64,000 nt of DNA from Oscillospiraceae bacterium (GTDB lineage: Bacteria > Bacillota > Clostridia > Saccharofermentanales > Saccharofermentanaceae). Location: contig FWXP01000001.1 in NCBI GenBank assembly GCA_900176545.1, forward strand, positions 248,001 to 312,000, given 5' to 3'. The translations under genes were made by a program, and so were the position numbers. This document shows positions 46,215 to 54,370 of the stretch, piece after piece; within the stretch, counting starts at the first letter, position 1; each line of letters begins with the position of its first letter. Under the pieces are notes generated by a model. The model searched no databases, was not told the origin of the DNA, and saw nothing but the letters and a program-made list of their open reading frames with translations.

Positions 46215-46553
46215 ATGAAGAAGATAAGTAAAACAGCTTCCATATTAAAAGATAACTCCGGCGAGTCCATAGTAGAAGTCCTCGTTGCATTTACCGTGCT
46301 TTCCATTATGCTTCTTATCTTTGCGGAAGGTCTTCAGATGGCTACGAGAAATTCGGTCAATGCGGATAAGAGCCGTGACGGAGCAGATGCGGCCATGGCT
46401 ACGGTACAAAGCAGGATAGCTGCAGGAGAGCCTCTCGGTGTAGAAGGGCAGGAGATAGAACTTTCAAACAGCGGAGACGAAGTAACAGGTATCGTTCCAT
46501 ATACATATACGGTAGACGGATATACATATGTTATCTATCAGGCGGATCCTTAA
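46215..46553 (+). CDS. Minor pilin (PilV/GspI-like)
   Basis: 112 residues. The leader ends in NSG/ESIVEVLVAFTVLSIMLLIF: Gly at -1 and Glu at +5, so a genuine prepilin peptidase substrate. The short soluble domain ends in YTYTVDGYTYVIYQ. It begins 1 base after the previous gene and is followed 1 base later by the next, a tightly coupled set. Confidence 0.85.
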   Translation: MKKISKTASILKDNSGESIVEVLVAFTVLSIMLLIFAEGLQMATRNSVNADKSRDGADAAMATVQSRIAAGEPLGVEGQEIELSNSGDEVTGIVPYTYTVDGYTYVIYQADP

Positions 46554-46554
46554 T

Positions 46555-47292
46555 ATGAGAAAGATGAAGTACAATAAGCGCTCCAAGAAGGGCATGACAT
46601 TAGTGGAGATGATCGTCGCCATGGCTTTGACGTCGATATTTCTTGCTTCTTGTGTTGTTCTTATACTTCCCGTCGAAAGGATATATACTGAAGTTGATAA
46701 CTCAAGCCGCGCTCAGCTTCTTGCAGATACGGTAGTTAATTCCTTAAGAGCAGAGTGCTCAGGTGCATACATAACATCTCCGACTGACATAAGAGTAGTG
46801 ACATCAGGCGCTTCCGGTACTATCGTCGATGAGTGTAATGTAGCTTACGGCAATACGCTTATAGTAAGGAAAACCGCTTCGTATTTTGCTACGATATCCT
46901 CTAACTATAATCTTTCGCAGACTCATAAGGATACAGTGCTTGCCAATGATCCTTCCCCCGTTATGAATTCGACTACGAGCCGTTCCGTATACAGGATGAC
47001 CTTCGTATCCGATCCTCCGAGAAGTGATTCGGCTCACTACGGACATATCCATTACGGTTATCTTAACCTTGGTGCAACGTCGTCAGAGTCTGATCCTTCT
47101 ACCTGGATGCCTTATGACTTTACTAACCCTCTTATAAGCGGCGCTTACGGAGATTTCCTTGTTGCAGTCGAGTTCGGTTCCGTAGTAAACGGTACTGACG
47201 GGCTTCCCGCATATGTCAACTGCACAGTAAGGATCATGGATAAGGATAATAATACCGTTTATACAAGACAGACGGTACTCTGTTTTACCTGA
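46555..47292 (+). CDS. Minor pilin (PilW/GspJ-like)
   Basis: 245 residues. The basic leader ends in KKG/MTLVEMIVAMALTSIFLAS with Glu5. The head domain is larger than in the other two minor pilins and holds long polar loops. The start ATG at 46555 follows the preceding stop directly. With its two upstream neighbours it should form a priming/tip complex for the pilus assembled by the machinery 8 kb upstream. Confidence 0.87.
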   Translation: MRKMKYNKRSKKGMTLVEMIVAMALTSIFLASCVVLILPVERIYTEVDNSSRAQLLADTVVNSLRAECSGAYITSPTDIRVVTSGASGTIVDECNVAYGNTLIVRKTASYFATISSNYNLSQTHKDTVLANDPSPVMNSTTSRSVYRMTFVSDPPRSDSAHYGHIHYGYLNLGATSSESDPSTWMPYDFTNPLISGAYGDFLVAVEFGSVVNGTDGLPAYVNCTVRIMDKDNNTVYTRQTVLCFT

Positions 47293-47309
47293 TAATCACG
47301 TTTGCTCTT

Positions 47310-47340
47310 TTGACATACTACGCTTGCTTTGTGGTAAAAT
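47310..47340 (+). promoter_or_regulatory. Probable promoter of the first two-component operon
   Basis: TTGACA (47310-47315) and TGG-TAAAAT (47332-47340), an extended -10; the 19-base spacing is long but compensated by the TG motif. Confidence 0.55.
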
Positions 47341-47374
47341 ATCTAGAGTAGTAACGGGAGTGTGTTCTTAGAGA

Positions 47375-48040
47375 ATGAAGAAGATCCTCATTATAGAAGA
47401 CGATAGGGATAACAGGGAAGAACTCTCTGTTCTTTTGTCTTGCTCTGGATATGAAGCTCAGTACACTGATAAGTTCGACCGTGTTGTTGAAGATGTCGCC
47501 AAGAACTCTCCTGATCTTGTCCTTCTTGATATCGATCTTCCCGGCGTTGACGGCAAGGAGATCCTTAGGGACATCCGCAAGAAGAGTGAAGTTCCCGTTA
47601 TCATGGTCACAGGCAGCCAGAGAGAAGCCGATGAGATCTTCTCCTTCGGATACGGTGCTGATGATTATGTGACAAAGCCCTATAATCCCACTTTGCTGCT
47701 CCTTCGTATCAATAATATATTCAAGAGGACTTCGGTCTCTGAGGATTCGATCGAGTATATGGGTCTTAAGATAAATCCCGTTCGCAATACCATGACCGAT
47801 CCTTCAGGAAAAGAGATCGTTCTTACAAAGAATGAGAATCTTATCCTCTGTCACCTCATAGGTAAGAGAGGAACGATAGTAAGCCGAGACGAGCTGATGG
47901 ATCATCTGTGGAACAACAGTGAGTTCATCAATGACAATACCCTTACCGTTAATGTAAGCAGGCTCAGGGCTAAGCTCGAGTCCGCGGGTGTTACTGATGC
48001 TATCGAGACAAGGAAAGGCCTGGGATACGTTCTGAGGTAA
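47375..48040 (+). CDS. OmpR-family response regulator
   Basis: 221 residues: receiver domain with phospho-acceptor Asp52 in VLLDIDLPG and Lys in YVTKPYN, then a winged-helix DNA-binding domain ending in IETRKGLGYVLR. One base separates it from the kinase gene. By position next to a BceS-like kinase and an ABC transporter it probably controls the transporter operon starting at 49,430. Confidence 0.95.
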   Translation: MKKILIIEDDRDNREELSVLLSCSGYEAQYTDKFDRVVEDVAKNSPDLVLLDIDLPGVDGKEILRDIRKKSEVPVIMVTGSQREADEIFSFGYGADDYVTKPYNPTLLLLRINNIFKRTSVSEDSIEYMGLKINPVRNTMTDPSGKEIVLTKNENLILCHLIGKRGTIVSRDELMDHLWNNSEFINDNTLTVNVSRLRAKLESAGVTDAIETRKGLGYVLR

Positions 48041-48041
48041 T

Positions 48042-49112
48042 ATGAAGATCGGTATCTACTTCAAAGACAGGCTCTGCGGGCTGACCGCTATATTGCTCCT
48101 TTGCGTTATGGTAAGTGCGGTCCTGTGGTGCTTTAGCGTAGATATACATGCAATAGTAATAACGGTATTTCTCATCCTTATTACATTCGGATTCGACATA
48201 TTCATGGAGATAAGGAGCAAGAAGAGATTCCTTGAGGCTCTCTATGAAAATGCTCACAGCATAGATAAGGCTTATCTCGTACTTGAGACCATCAATGAGC
48301 CTGAGTATTCGGAAGGTAAGTTCCTTTATGAACTATTGCTTCATATCAATACCTCCATGGCTGAGGAAGTAAAGAATATCAAGAAGGAATCTTCTGAGTT
48401 CAGGGACTATATCGAACTCTGGATCCACGAGGTCAAGCTTCCTTTATCGGCCATGAACCTGAAGCTGACTAATCTTATCCGGAAGGAACTGAGCAGCGGG
48501 GACGAGGAATCCGCCGTGCGTATAGCTGATTACCGTAAGCTCCTGTCGCTCATACATGTGACACAGGGTTATCTGGAACAGATCATGTACTATTCAAGAC
48601 TCGAGGTATCCTCCAAGGATTACCACCTGTCCGCAGTCTCCGTTAATTCCCTTATCAAGGAAGTTGCTGTCATGAACCGCGAGAACGTCAGCGATAAGGA
48701 AGTGTCATTGAATGTGTTGCCGATCGATACTGATGTCAACGTTATAACTGACGATAAGTGGATGGTATTTATAATAGGTCAGCTAATATCCAACAGCCTT
48801 AAGTATAAGCGAGCCGAAGATGCCGTTATAGATCTTAAGGTAGGAAGACCTTCCGAGAACCTTGTAGAGATAAAGGTCCGTGATAACGGTATCGGTATTC
48901 CCGCAGCTGATCTTGATATGGTGTTCGAGAAGAGCTTTACAGGCGAGAACGGCAGACATTACAGTGAGTCTACCGGAATGGGACTTTATATAGTTAAGAC
49001 ACTCTGCGAAAGGCTAGGACACGAAGTCCGTATAGATTCAGTGCAGGGTCAGTGGACCGAAGTAACCATAACTATAGGTATCAACGATTATCTTGAGACT
49101 GCAGTTAAGTGA
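48042..49112 (+). CDS. BceS-like intramembrane-sensing histidine kinase
   Basis: 356 residues. Two membrane helices close together (about 13-31 and 36-55) leave almost no extracellular loop, the hallmark of BceS-type kinases that sense through the partner ABC transporter. The phospho-acceptor is His129 in LWIHEVKLPL, followed by HATPase_c motifs (LISNSLKY, IKVRDNGIGIP, STGMGLYIVKTL). Confidence 0.92.
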   Translation: MKIGIYFKDRLCGLTAILLLCVMVSAVLWCFSVDIHAIVITVFLILITFGFDIFMEIRSKKRFLEALYENAHSIDKAYLVLETINEPEYSEGKFLYELLLHINTSMAEEVKNIKKESSEFRDYIELWIHEVKLPLSAMNLKLTNLIRKELSSGDEESAVRIADYRKLLSLIHVTQGYLEQIMYYSRLEVSSKDYHLSAVSVNSLIKEVAVMNRENVSDKEVSLNVLPIDTDVNVITDDKWMVFIIGQLISNSLKYKRAEDAVIDLKVGRPSENLVEIKVRDNGIGIPAADLDMVFEKSFTGENGRHYSESTGMGLYIVKTLCERLGHEVRIDSVQGQWTEVTITIGINDYLETAVK

Positions 49113-49171
49113 CGGCATTGTCACCATTTGTAATATTAGATTCACGACCGGTTCCCGGAATAGAGGTATAG

Positions 49172-49185
49172 TTAACGTACGTTAA
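49172..49185. repeat. Perfect 14-bp palindrome, first copy
   Basis: TTAACGTACGTTAA, a perfect palindrome in the 317-base gap between the kinase and transporter genes. A 15-base core AGTTAACGTACGTTA recurs 201 bases downstream. Probable operator pair; the binder is unknown. Confidence 0.6.
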
Positions 49186-49246
49186 TGAGTTCGTTTGTGT
49201 ATGAACCCGACTTACCCTTCTGGAATGGGGGATGGATCAAAGTTTA

Positions 49247-49292
49247 GGTCTTCCTTTGCCGTGATGACTGGCAAGGAAGATCTTTACTTTTT
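49247..49292 (+). terminator. Terminator after the first two-component operon
   Basis: Stem GGTCTTCCTTTGCC/GGCAAGGAAGATC (one bulge) with a 9-base loop, then TTTACTTTTT. Confidence 0.85.
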
Positions 49293-49309
49293 GTATGAAG
49301 TTTCCCATG

Positions 49310-49325
49310 GTGACAAAAACGTCAC
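49310..49325. promoter_or_regulatory. Inverted repeat upstream of the ABC operon
   Basis: GTGAC-AAAAAC-GTCAC, a 5+6+5 inverted repeat about 105 bases before the small membrane protein gene. Its form suits a response-regulator dimer site for the BceR-like protein at 47,375; this is inference. Confidence 0.5.
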
Positions 49326-49372
49326 GTTAAGTTATATTCAAGTGAGGACAGCCCTTTTTCTTTAGTGGTAAG

Positions 49373-49385
49373 TTAACGTACGTTA
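49373..49385. repeat. Second copy of the TAACGTACGTTA palindrome
   Basis: TTAACGTACGTTA, sharing 15 bases (AGTTAACGTACGTTA) with the copy at 49,172. The 201-base separation is close to a whole number of helical turns, as in looping operators. It lies about 45 bases before the first gene of the transporter operon. Confidence 0.6.
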
Positions 49386-49429
49386 CAGGTTTACATATTT
49401 GTCAACAACAGAGGGAAAGGGTATGGAAA

Positions 49430-49642
49430 ATGAATAAGAGTTTAAATGGTCTTGTATTAGCAACAGCAGGGGTTATAGTAGCTGCCTTAGGAACAGTCTT
49501 CCAATTTAAGTCCACCGGAATGTGGAATGGGGCAGGGATCATCGTCATGGTACTTTGCGGTATCTTAGCTGTATATAACCTTGCAGGATGTCTGGGTACC
49601 AAGACCGGATTGGCGATCTGTGAAAGAGATACTGAGACTTGA
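49430..49642 (+). CDS. Small two-helix membrane protein at the head of the ABC operon
   Basis: 70 residues, two hydrophobic segments (about 6-24 and 34-53), no recognised family. It overlaps the ABC ATPase start by 23 bases. An alternative ATG at 49423, better placed behind GAGGGAAAGG, opens a four-codon frame (ATG GAA AAT GAA TAA) that overlaps this start, so translation might begin by re-initiation. It may be a small regulator or accessory subunit of the transporter. Confidence 0.6.
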   Translation: MNKSLNGLVLATAGVIVAALGTVFQFKSTGMWNGAGIIVMVLCGILAVYNLAGCLGTKTGLAICERDTET

Positions 49643-50387
49643 TAATGTAGAGAAATATTACGGAAGAGGATCTTCTCTTACCAAAGCCGTTGACGGTATA
49701 TCCTTTACCGTCAATGAAGGCGATTTTGTCGTTATCATGGGACCTTCCGGTTGTGGTAAGACTACAGTCCTTAACTGTATCTCTTCAATAGATGACGTTA
49801 CTTCAGGTAAGGTCTATCTTGACGGTGACGATCTTACAAAAGTTTCACGTAAATCAAAGAATACTATAAGAAGAGATAAGCTCGGCATAGTACTTCAGGA
49901 TTATAACCTCCTGAATAATCTTACCGTGTACGAGAATATCTCTCTTGCCATGTCTATAAAAGGTATCAGGGTACGTAAGGATGATCCTACTATCCTAAAG
50001 CTCGCAGAGGAGCTCGATATCAAAGATCTTCTTGAGAGGTTCCCGGATCAGTTAAGTAACGGACAAAGACAGAGAGCCGCTACCGTAAGGGCTCTTGTCA
50101 CATCGCCTTCGATCCTTCTTGCAGATGAGCCCACGGGTGCTCTGGATTCCGAGTCTTCTTCGATGCTTCTGTCCAAGCTCTTCCATCTTAATTCCAGGAA
50201 CGGAGTTACGGTCCTGATGGTCACACATGATGTATTTGCCGCGTCCTATGGCAACAGAGTCTTGTTTATGAAGGACGGTATGATCTTCCATGAGCTCAAC
50301 AGGGGAGATAAGACCAGAAAGGAATTCTTCGACGAGATCGTCAGTATATATTCCTTGTCGGGAAGAAGGAACATAAGTGCCGATTGA
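49620..50387 (+). CDS. Bce-type ABC transporter ATP-binding protein
   Basis: 255 residues from the GTG at 49620, chosen because EILRLDNVEKYYG is the normal opening of the MacB/BceA subfamily. Walker A is GPSGCGKTT, the signature LSNGQRQRAA and Walker B ILLADEPTGALD. GTG has no strong ribosome site and may depend on coupling to the small upstream gene. Its stop overlaps the permease start. With the permease it likely detoxifies and reports peptide antibiotics. Confidence 0.92.
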   Translation: MKEILRLDNVEKYYGRGSSLTKAVDGISFTVNEGDFVVIMGPSGCGKTTVLNCISSIDDVTSGKVYLDGDDLTKVSRKSKNTIRRDKLGIVLQDYNLLNNLTVYENISLAMSIKGIRVRKDDPTILKLAEELDIKDLLERFPDQLSNGQRQRAATVRALVTSPSILLADEPTGALDSESSSMLLSKLFHLNSRNGVTVLMVTHDVFAASYGNRVLFMKDGMIFHELNRGDKTRKEFFDEIVSIYSLSGRRNISAD

Positions 50388-52320
50388 GATTATAATCCGT
50401 AATATCAAGAGATCCATCAGCGATTACAGAGTATATTTCTATACGCTTATGATATTCGCGCTTATCTTCTATGTATTCAACGCGGTAGGTGTTACGATCT
50501 CCGGGATAAGATTTAATGTCGGTAATATCAATATATTTGTCTCACTGATATTTTCATTTCTTCTTCTTTATGCCAATCATTTCATGATCAGGCAGAGAAG
50601 ACCGGAGTTCATGAACCTGGCGCTCCTTGGCATGAGCTTCAGGGATATAGCTCTTGTATTGTGCCTTGAGACTATAGTAGTCATCCTTTTGTCACTTGTA
50701 CTCGGACTGACGGGAGGTATATTTGTATCTCAGCTGGTCAATCTTTTCCTGCGTTATTACCTTTACGGTACCGTGGAAGGATATGCATTCAGGATATCAA
50801 TATCAGCATTCTTAGGTATCATCAAGATCTACGGTATCGTTATCCTCTTTCTTTGTCTCTTCAATACGCTCTTTGTGGGCAGGATCAAGATGCATCTTTT
50901 GCTTCGTGAAGACTATGTAAGAAGCAAGAGGATAACGCAGATTGGATATGCACGTCCTACTATATATCTCGTGATCTCATTGATCCTTGTCTTTATCAAC
51001 AGAAGGCTCCTTGTAGATCGCTTGGATACTTTATCAGTATTTATACTTCTGTTGACATTTGTCTTCTCCGTTATATCGATACTTTTAATGATAAGATCAG
51101 CTTTCTTGTTCCTTAGCGCTTTCGCGTCTTCGGAGAAAGGATATAAATATGTCTTTGAAGTAAGGTTTATCACGGATAACGGTAATGAGCTGACATATAT
51201 CATGACTGTCGTAAGCGTTATAATCCTTATGTCCTTTGTGCTTGTGGCAGGTTCATTCGGTATCATAAATAACTTGAGGAAGCTTTCCATAGAAGACGTG
51301 CCCTGCGATATCATGATCGAGGGCCCCGGGGATGTATCTTCTTATCTGGAGGATCTCGGTATAGATACTTCTGATTATCTCTCATCATGCGAGCAGGCGT
51401 ATATCTATGCCGATCCGGATATAACGTATAACAGTATGTTCCATGACCGTTCATTTCTCATGAGTCAGTACTATTATCTTGATCCTGATAAATGCATAGA
51501 TATCATGTCCGTATCAGACTATAACAGGATAGCGGCTGTATACGATAATGACCCTGTTGTACTTGGAGAAGACGAGTTCCTTTTGACATCTGATCTTTCT
51601 TCCTTTAAGAATGCATATGACGATGTACTATCCTCTAATGATCAGATGCTCATAAACGGATATAAGCTTAATAGCATATCATCGTCATGCGTAGATGCGA
51701 CTGTCTACCTCAGCCTTTCGAAGGCTAATTCAGGTCTTATCATCGTTCCCGACAAGGTGGTTGCCGCATGTAATCCGAAGAGAAGCATCCTTATAGGAGA
51801 TAATATATCCGCATCAAGAGGCGAAGAATTCTCTTCTGTTGCTATGGACAGTCTTATTGCTCATGGTTATCAAGTAGAGACGTCTTCCATGATAAAGGAA
51901 GATTACAGAAGGCTTACCATAGATACTATGTATGTCTGCCTTTATACATCATCCATATTCATCATATGTTCCATGGCAGTATTGTCCTTCAAGGAGATGA
52001 TCACGATAGGCCGGAGATCTTCGATGCTCAAGTCGCTGACACTAATGGGTTTCCCTGATGAAGAGATAAGAAGATACTTCGTATGCCATATAACCACGAT
52101 CTTTTCATGTACGGTCATCGCATCATATATCCATTCGGGTTACCTTATAAGGGTCATCAACAGATTCGTCGAGACCGTAGGTGAGTTTGACATACCTTTG
52201 AGCTATGCTGTATTTACGGCATTCCTCTTTCCTTTGCTCATCGCATTTGCGGTCCTTACATATAAGACCTCAGCAGATCTTTGCTTCAAGGTAAGGAGTA
52301 ATTCGTACGGTAAGTACTGA
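50377..52320 (+). CDS. BceB-like FtsX-family permease
   Basis: 647 residues with about ten membrane helices: several in the first 290 residues, a large extracellular domain (about 300-520) and helices at the end. This matches the ~650-residue, 10-helix BceB layout. GTG start at 50377 is behind AAGGA and overlaps the ATPase gene by 11 bases. Its extracellular domain is the expected sensor for the BceS-like kinase at 48,042. Confidence 0.9.
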   Translation: MPIEIIIRNIKRSISDYRVYFYTLMIFALIFYVFNAVGVTISGIRFNVGNINIFVSLIFSFLLLYANHFMIRQRRPEFMNLALLGMSFRDIALVLCLETIVVILLSLVLGLTGGIFVSQLVNLFLRYYLYGTVEGYAFRISISAFLGIIKIYGIVILFLCLFNTLFVGRIKMHLLLREDYVRSKRITQIGYARPTIYLVISLILVFINRRLLVDRLDTLSVFILLLTFVFSVISILLMIRSAFLFLSAFASSEKGYKYVFEVRFITDNGNELTYIMTVVSVIILMSFVLVAGSFGIINNLRKLSIEDVPCDIMIEGPGDVSSYLEDLGIDTSDYLSSCEQAYIYADPDITYNSMFHDRSFLMSQYYYLDPDKCIDIMSVSDYNRIAAVYDNDPVVLGEDEFLLTSDLSSFKNAYDDVLSSNDQMLINGYKLNSISSSCVDATVYLSLSKANSGLIIVPDKVVAACNPKRSILIGDNISASRGEEFSSVAMDSLIAHGYQVETSSMIKEDYRRLTIDTMYVCLYTSSIFIICSMAVLSFKEMITIGRRSSMLKSLTLMGFPDEEIRRYFVCHITTIFSCTVIASYIHSGYLIRVINRFVETVGEFDIPLSYAVFTAFLFPLLIAFAVLTYKTSADLCFKVRSNSYGKY

Positions 52321-52343
52321 GAGCATATTGAAGTCTCTTATTA

Positions 52344-52352
52344 TGCTATAAT
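52344..52352 (+). promoter_or_regulatory. Extended -10 promoter giving a leaderless mRNA
   Basis: TGC-TATAAT (52344-52352) is a consensus extended -10. Only 6 bases separate it from the ATG of the response regulator at 52359, so transcription should start at about the ATG itself. No Shine-Dalgarno site is present. Compare queA. Confidence 0.6.
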
Positions 52353-52358
52353 CAAAGC

Positions 52359-53051
52359 ATGAGATATGATTGCCTTATAATCGATGATGAGAAGGAACTC
52401 GCGGACAATACCCGCGATTATTTTGATCTCTTTGATGTTAAATCGTATTCCGTATATGGCAGGGATGAAGCTCTTGATTTCCTTAAGGAGAATGAAGTTT
52501 CCCTTATACTCCTTGATATCAATCTCGGGGACGGAAGCGGATTTGAGCTCTGTAAGAAGATCAGGGAGGAGATCGACATACCGATCCTCTTTATATCTGC
52601 CAGGAATACCGATGACGATAAGCTCATAGCTCTTAATATCGGCGGAGACGATTATATCGAGAAGCCTTACTCCATGGGTGTTATCCTTGCCAAGGTCAAG
52701 ATATTCCTCAAAAGGTTCGGCAAAAGTAATCCTTCTGCATCTGATGTCTACGAAGACTCACGTATAAGCATCGACAAGGTTAATAAGACGCTTACAGTCG
52801 AGGGCAATATCAAGAAGCTCACGAGCCTGGAGTTCACGCTCCTTTCGTATCTTACGGACAATCCCGGACGTCTTATCACCAAGAAGGAACTCTTCGATAA
52901 CGTCTGGAAAGATAAGTTTACTTCAGACGGTACATTGAACGTACATATAAGAAAGCTCAGGGAAGCTATCGAGAAGGATCCGCAGGAACCGTCCTATATC
53001 GTTACCGTGTGGAAGGAAGGGTATAAGTTCATTCCGGAGCAGGGAAGATGA
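52359..53051 (+). CDS. OmpR-family response regulator (second module)
   Basis: 230 residues. Phospho-acceptor Asp53 in LILLDINLGDGSG, Lys in YIEKPYS, and a C-terminal winged helix ending in TVWKEGYKFIP. It overlaps the kinase gene by 4 bases. Its likely target is the repeat array at 54,289 in front of the ABC operon at 54,371. The gene appears leaderless. Confidence 0.95.
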   Translation: MRYDCLIIDDEKELADNTRDYFDLFDVKSYSVYGRDEALDFLKENEVSLILLDINLGDGSGFELCKKIREEIDIPILFISARNTDDDKLIALNIGGDDYIEKPYSMGVILAKVKIFLKRFGKSNPSASDVYEDSRISIDKVNKTLTVEGNIKKLTSLEFTLLSYLTDNPGRLITKKELFDNVWKDKFTSDGTLNVHIRKLREAIEKDPQEPSYIVTVWKEGYKFIPEQGR

Positions 53052-54295
53052 AGAGTACAAGATATATTGTCGCTCTTATAGTTACTTTTATCCTTGAAGC
53101 CGTATTGTGCATCTATTTCCTGGGTCAGATGAACATAGACCATAATGATCCCGTTAAGATCAACGAGTGCCTCAAGAGTGTCGAGATGAACTATGGTGAC
53201 AGTTCCTCTTATGTATCATCCGTAGATTACAGCATATTATCTTCTGACGGCGATCTTATATTCTCCACAAGAAGCGGCTTGTCGGAGTCGATCAACGAAG
53301 CTGTTAAGAATTCGGATACTATCCTGGATGTGGATCTTGGCGGTGATACAGGCAAGATGATAGTCCATAACGATACTAAGGAGTTGATTACCTCCTGTAA
53401 GAAGAATATGACTGTTACTATCATATCCGTGACTGCCGTTCAGCTCATCGTGCTCCTGTCTTATTTCTCATACCTTCATAAGAACATAACAAAGCCTTTC
53501 ATGAGCATGAACGTATTTGCTTCCAGGGTTGCCGAAGGTGACCTGGATGTTCCTTTGTATATGGATAAGAAGCACCTCTTCGGAAGCTTTACGGAGGCCT
53601 TCGATATAATGAGGACTGAGCTCAAGAAAGCTCGAAATGCAGAGAAGAAAGCAAATGACGATAAGAAAGAGATGGTAGCAAAGCTGTCTCATGACATAAA
53701 GACTCCCATAGCTTCCATCAAGTCCACATCTGAGATAGGGTACGAACTTGCGAAGGAAGAGAAGATCAAGGACTACTTTAACCTTATTAACGTTAAGAGC
53801 GACCAGATAACGCTTCTCGTGGATAATCTCTTTAATTCCAGTGTCAACGATATAACACAGATCGCCGTAGAGCCTTCTCCATATGACAGTTCGATCCTTA
53901 TTGGGATGATAAGAAGTTCCGATCACCTTAAGAGAGCCGGGGACTTCGAGGTACCTTCATGTAAGATATTCGCGGATAAGATCAGGCTTCAGCAGGCAAT
54001 TGATAATATTTTCATGAATTCCTATAAATATGCTGATACGGATATAAGTGTCACCGTAACGACCGATGACGATATGATTCGTATCAAGATCAAGGATTAC
54101 GGACCCGGAGTCGAAGAGGAGGAACTTCCTCTCCTTAAGAATAAATATGAGAGAGGCAAGAACTCCAAGGATAAGGACGGCGCAGGCTTAGGGCTTTATC
54201 TCACCAATTACTTCATGGAACATATGGAAGGCAAGCTTATATTAGAGAACGAAGAAGACGGTTTTGCCGCGACCCTCTGTATACGAACGATTTAA
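53048..54295 (+). CDS. Sensor histidine kinase with extracellular domain and HAMP
   Basis: 415 residues: helix 1 (about 6-25), an extracellular domain of about 95 residues, helix 2 (about 121-143), HAMP, then HisKA with His215 in AKLSHDIKTPIAS and HATPase_c (NIFMNSYKYAD, KDYGPGVEEEELP, GAGLGLYLTNYF). Unlike the kinase at 48,042 it has a real external sensor, so this is not a pure BceS-type kinase. Its stop lies inside the operator repeats for the next operon. Confidence 0.93.
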   Translation: MKSTRYIVALIVTFILEAVLCIYFLGQMNIDHNDPVKINECLKSVEMNYGDSSSYVSSVDYSILSSDGDLIFSTRSGLSESINEAVKNSDTILDVDLGGDTGKMIVHNDTKELITSCKKNMTVTIISVTAVQLIVLLSYFSYLHKNITKPFMSMNVFASRVAEGDLDVPLYMDKKHLFGSFTEAFDIMRTELKKARNAEKKANDDKKEMVAKLSHDIKTPIASIKSTSEIGYELAKEEKIKDYFNLINVKSDQITLLVDNLFNSSVNDITQIAVEPSPYDSSILIGMIRSSDHLKRAGDFEVPSCKIFADKIRLQQAIDNIFMNSYKYADTDISVTVTTDDDMIRIKIKDYGPGVEEEELPLLKNKYERGKNSKDKDGAGLGLYLTNYFMEHMEGKLILENEEDGFAATLCIRTI

Positions 54296-54332
54296 GAACT
54301 ATTTAAGAGTTCGTTAAAGGCACTTAAGGGTA
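54289..54332 (+). promoter_or_regulatory. Four 11-bp direct repeats, probable response-regulator operator
   Basis: Four consecutive 11-base units GATTTAAGAAC, TATTTAAGAGT, TCGTTAAAGGC, ACTTAAGGGTA share a TTAAG/TTAAAG core at one helical turn. OmpR-type regulators bind such tandem arrays. It ends 38 bases before the ATPase gene and overlaps the kinase stop codon. Confidence 0.65.
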
Positions 54333-54370
54333 GAAAAACTAAGATAGTGCCATAAGGAGGGAAGCTTAAG

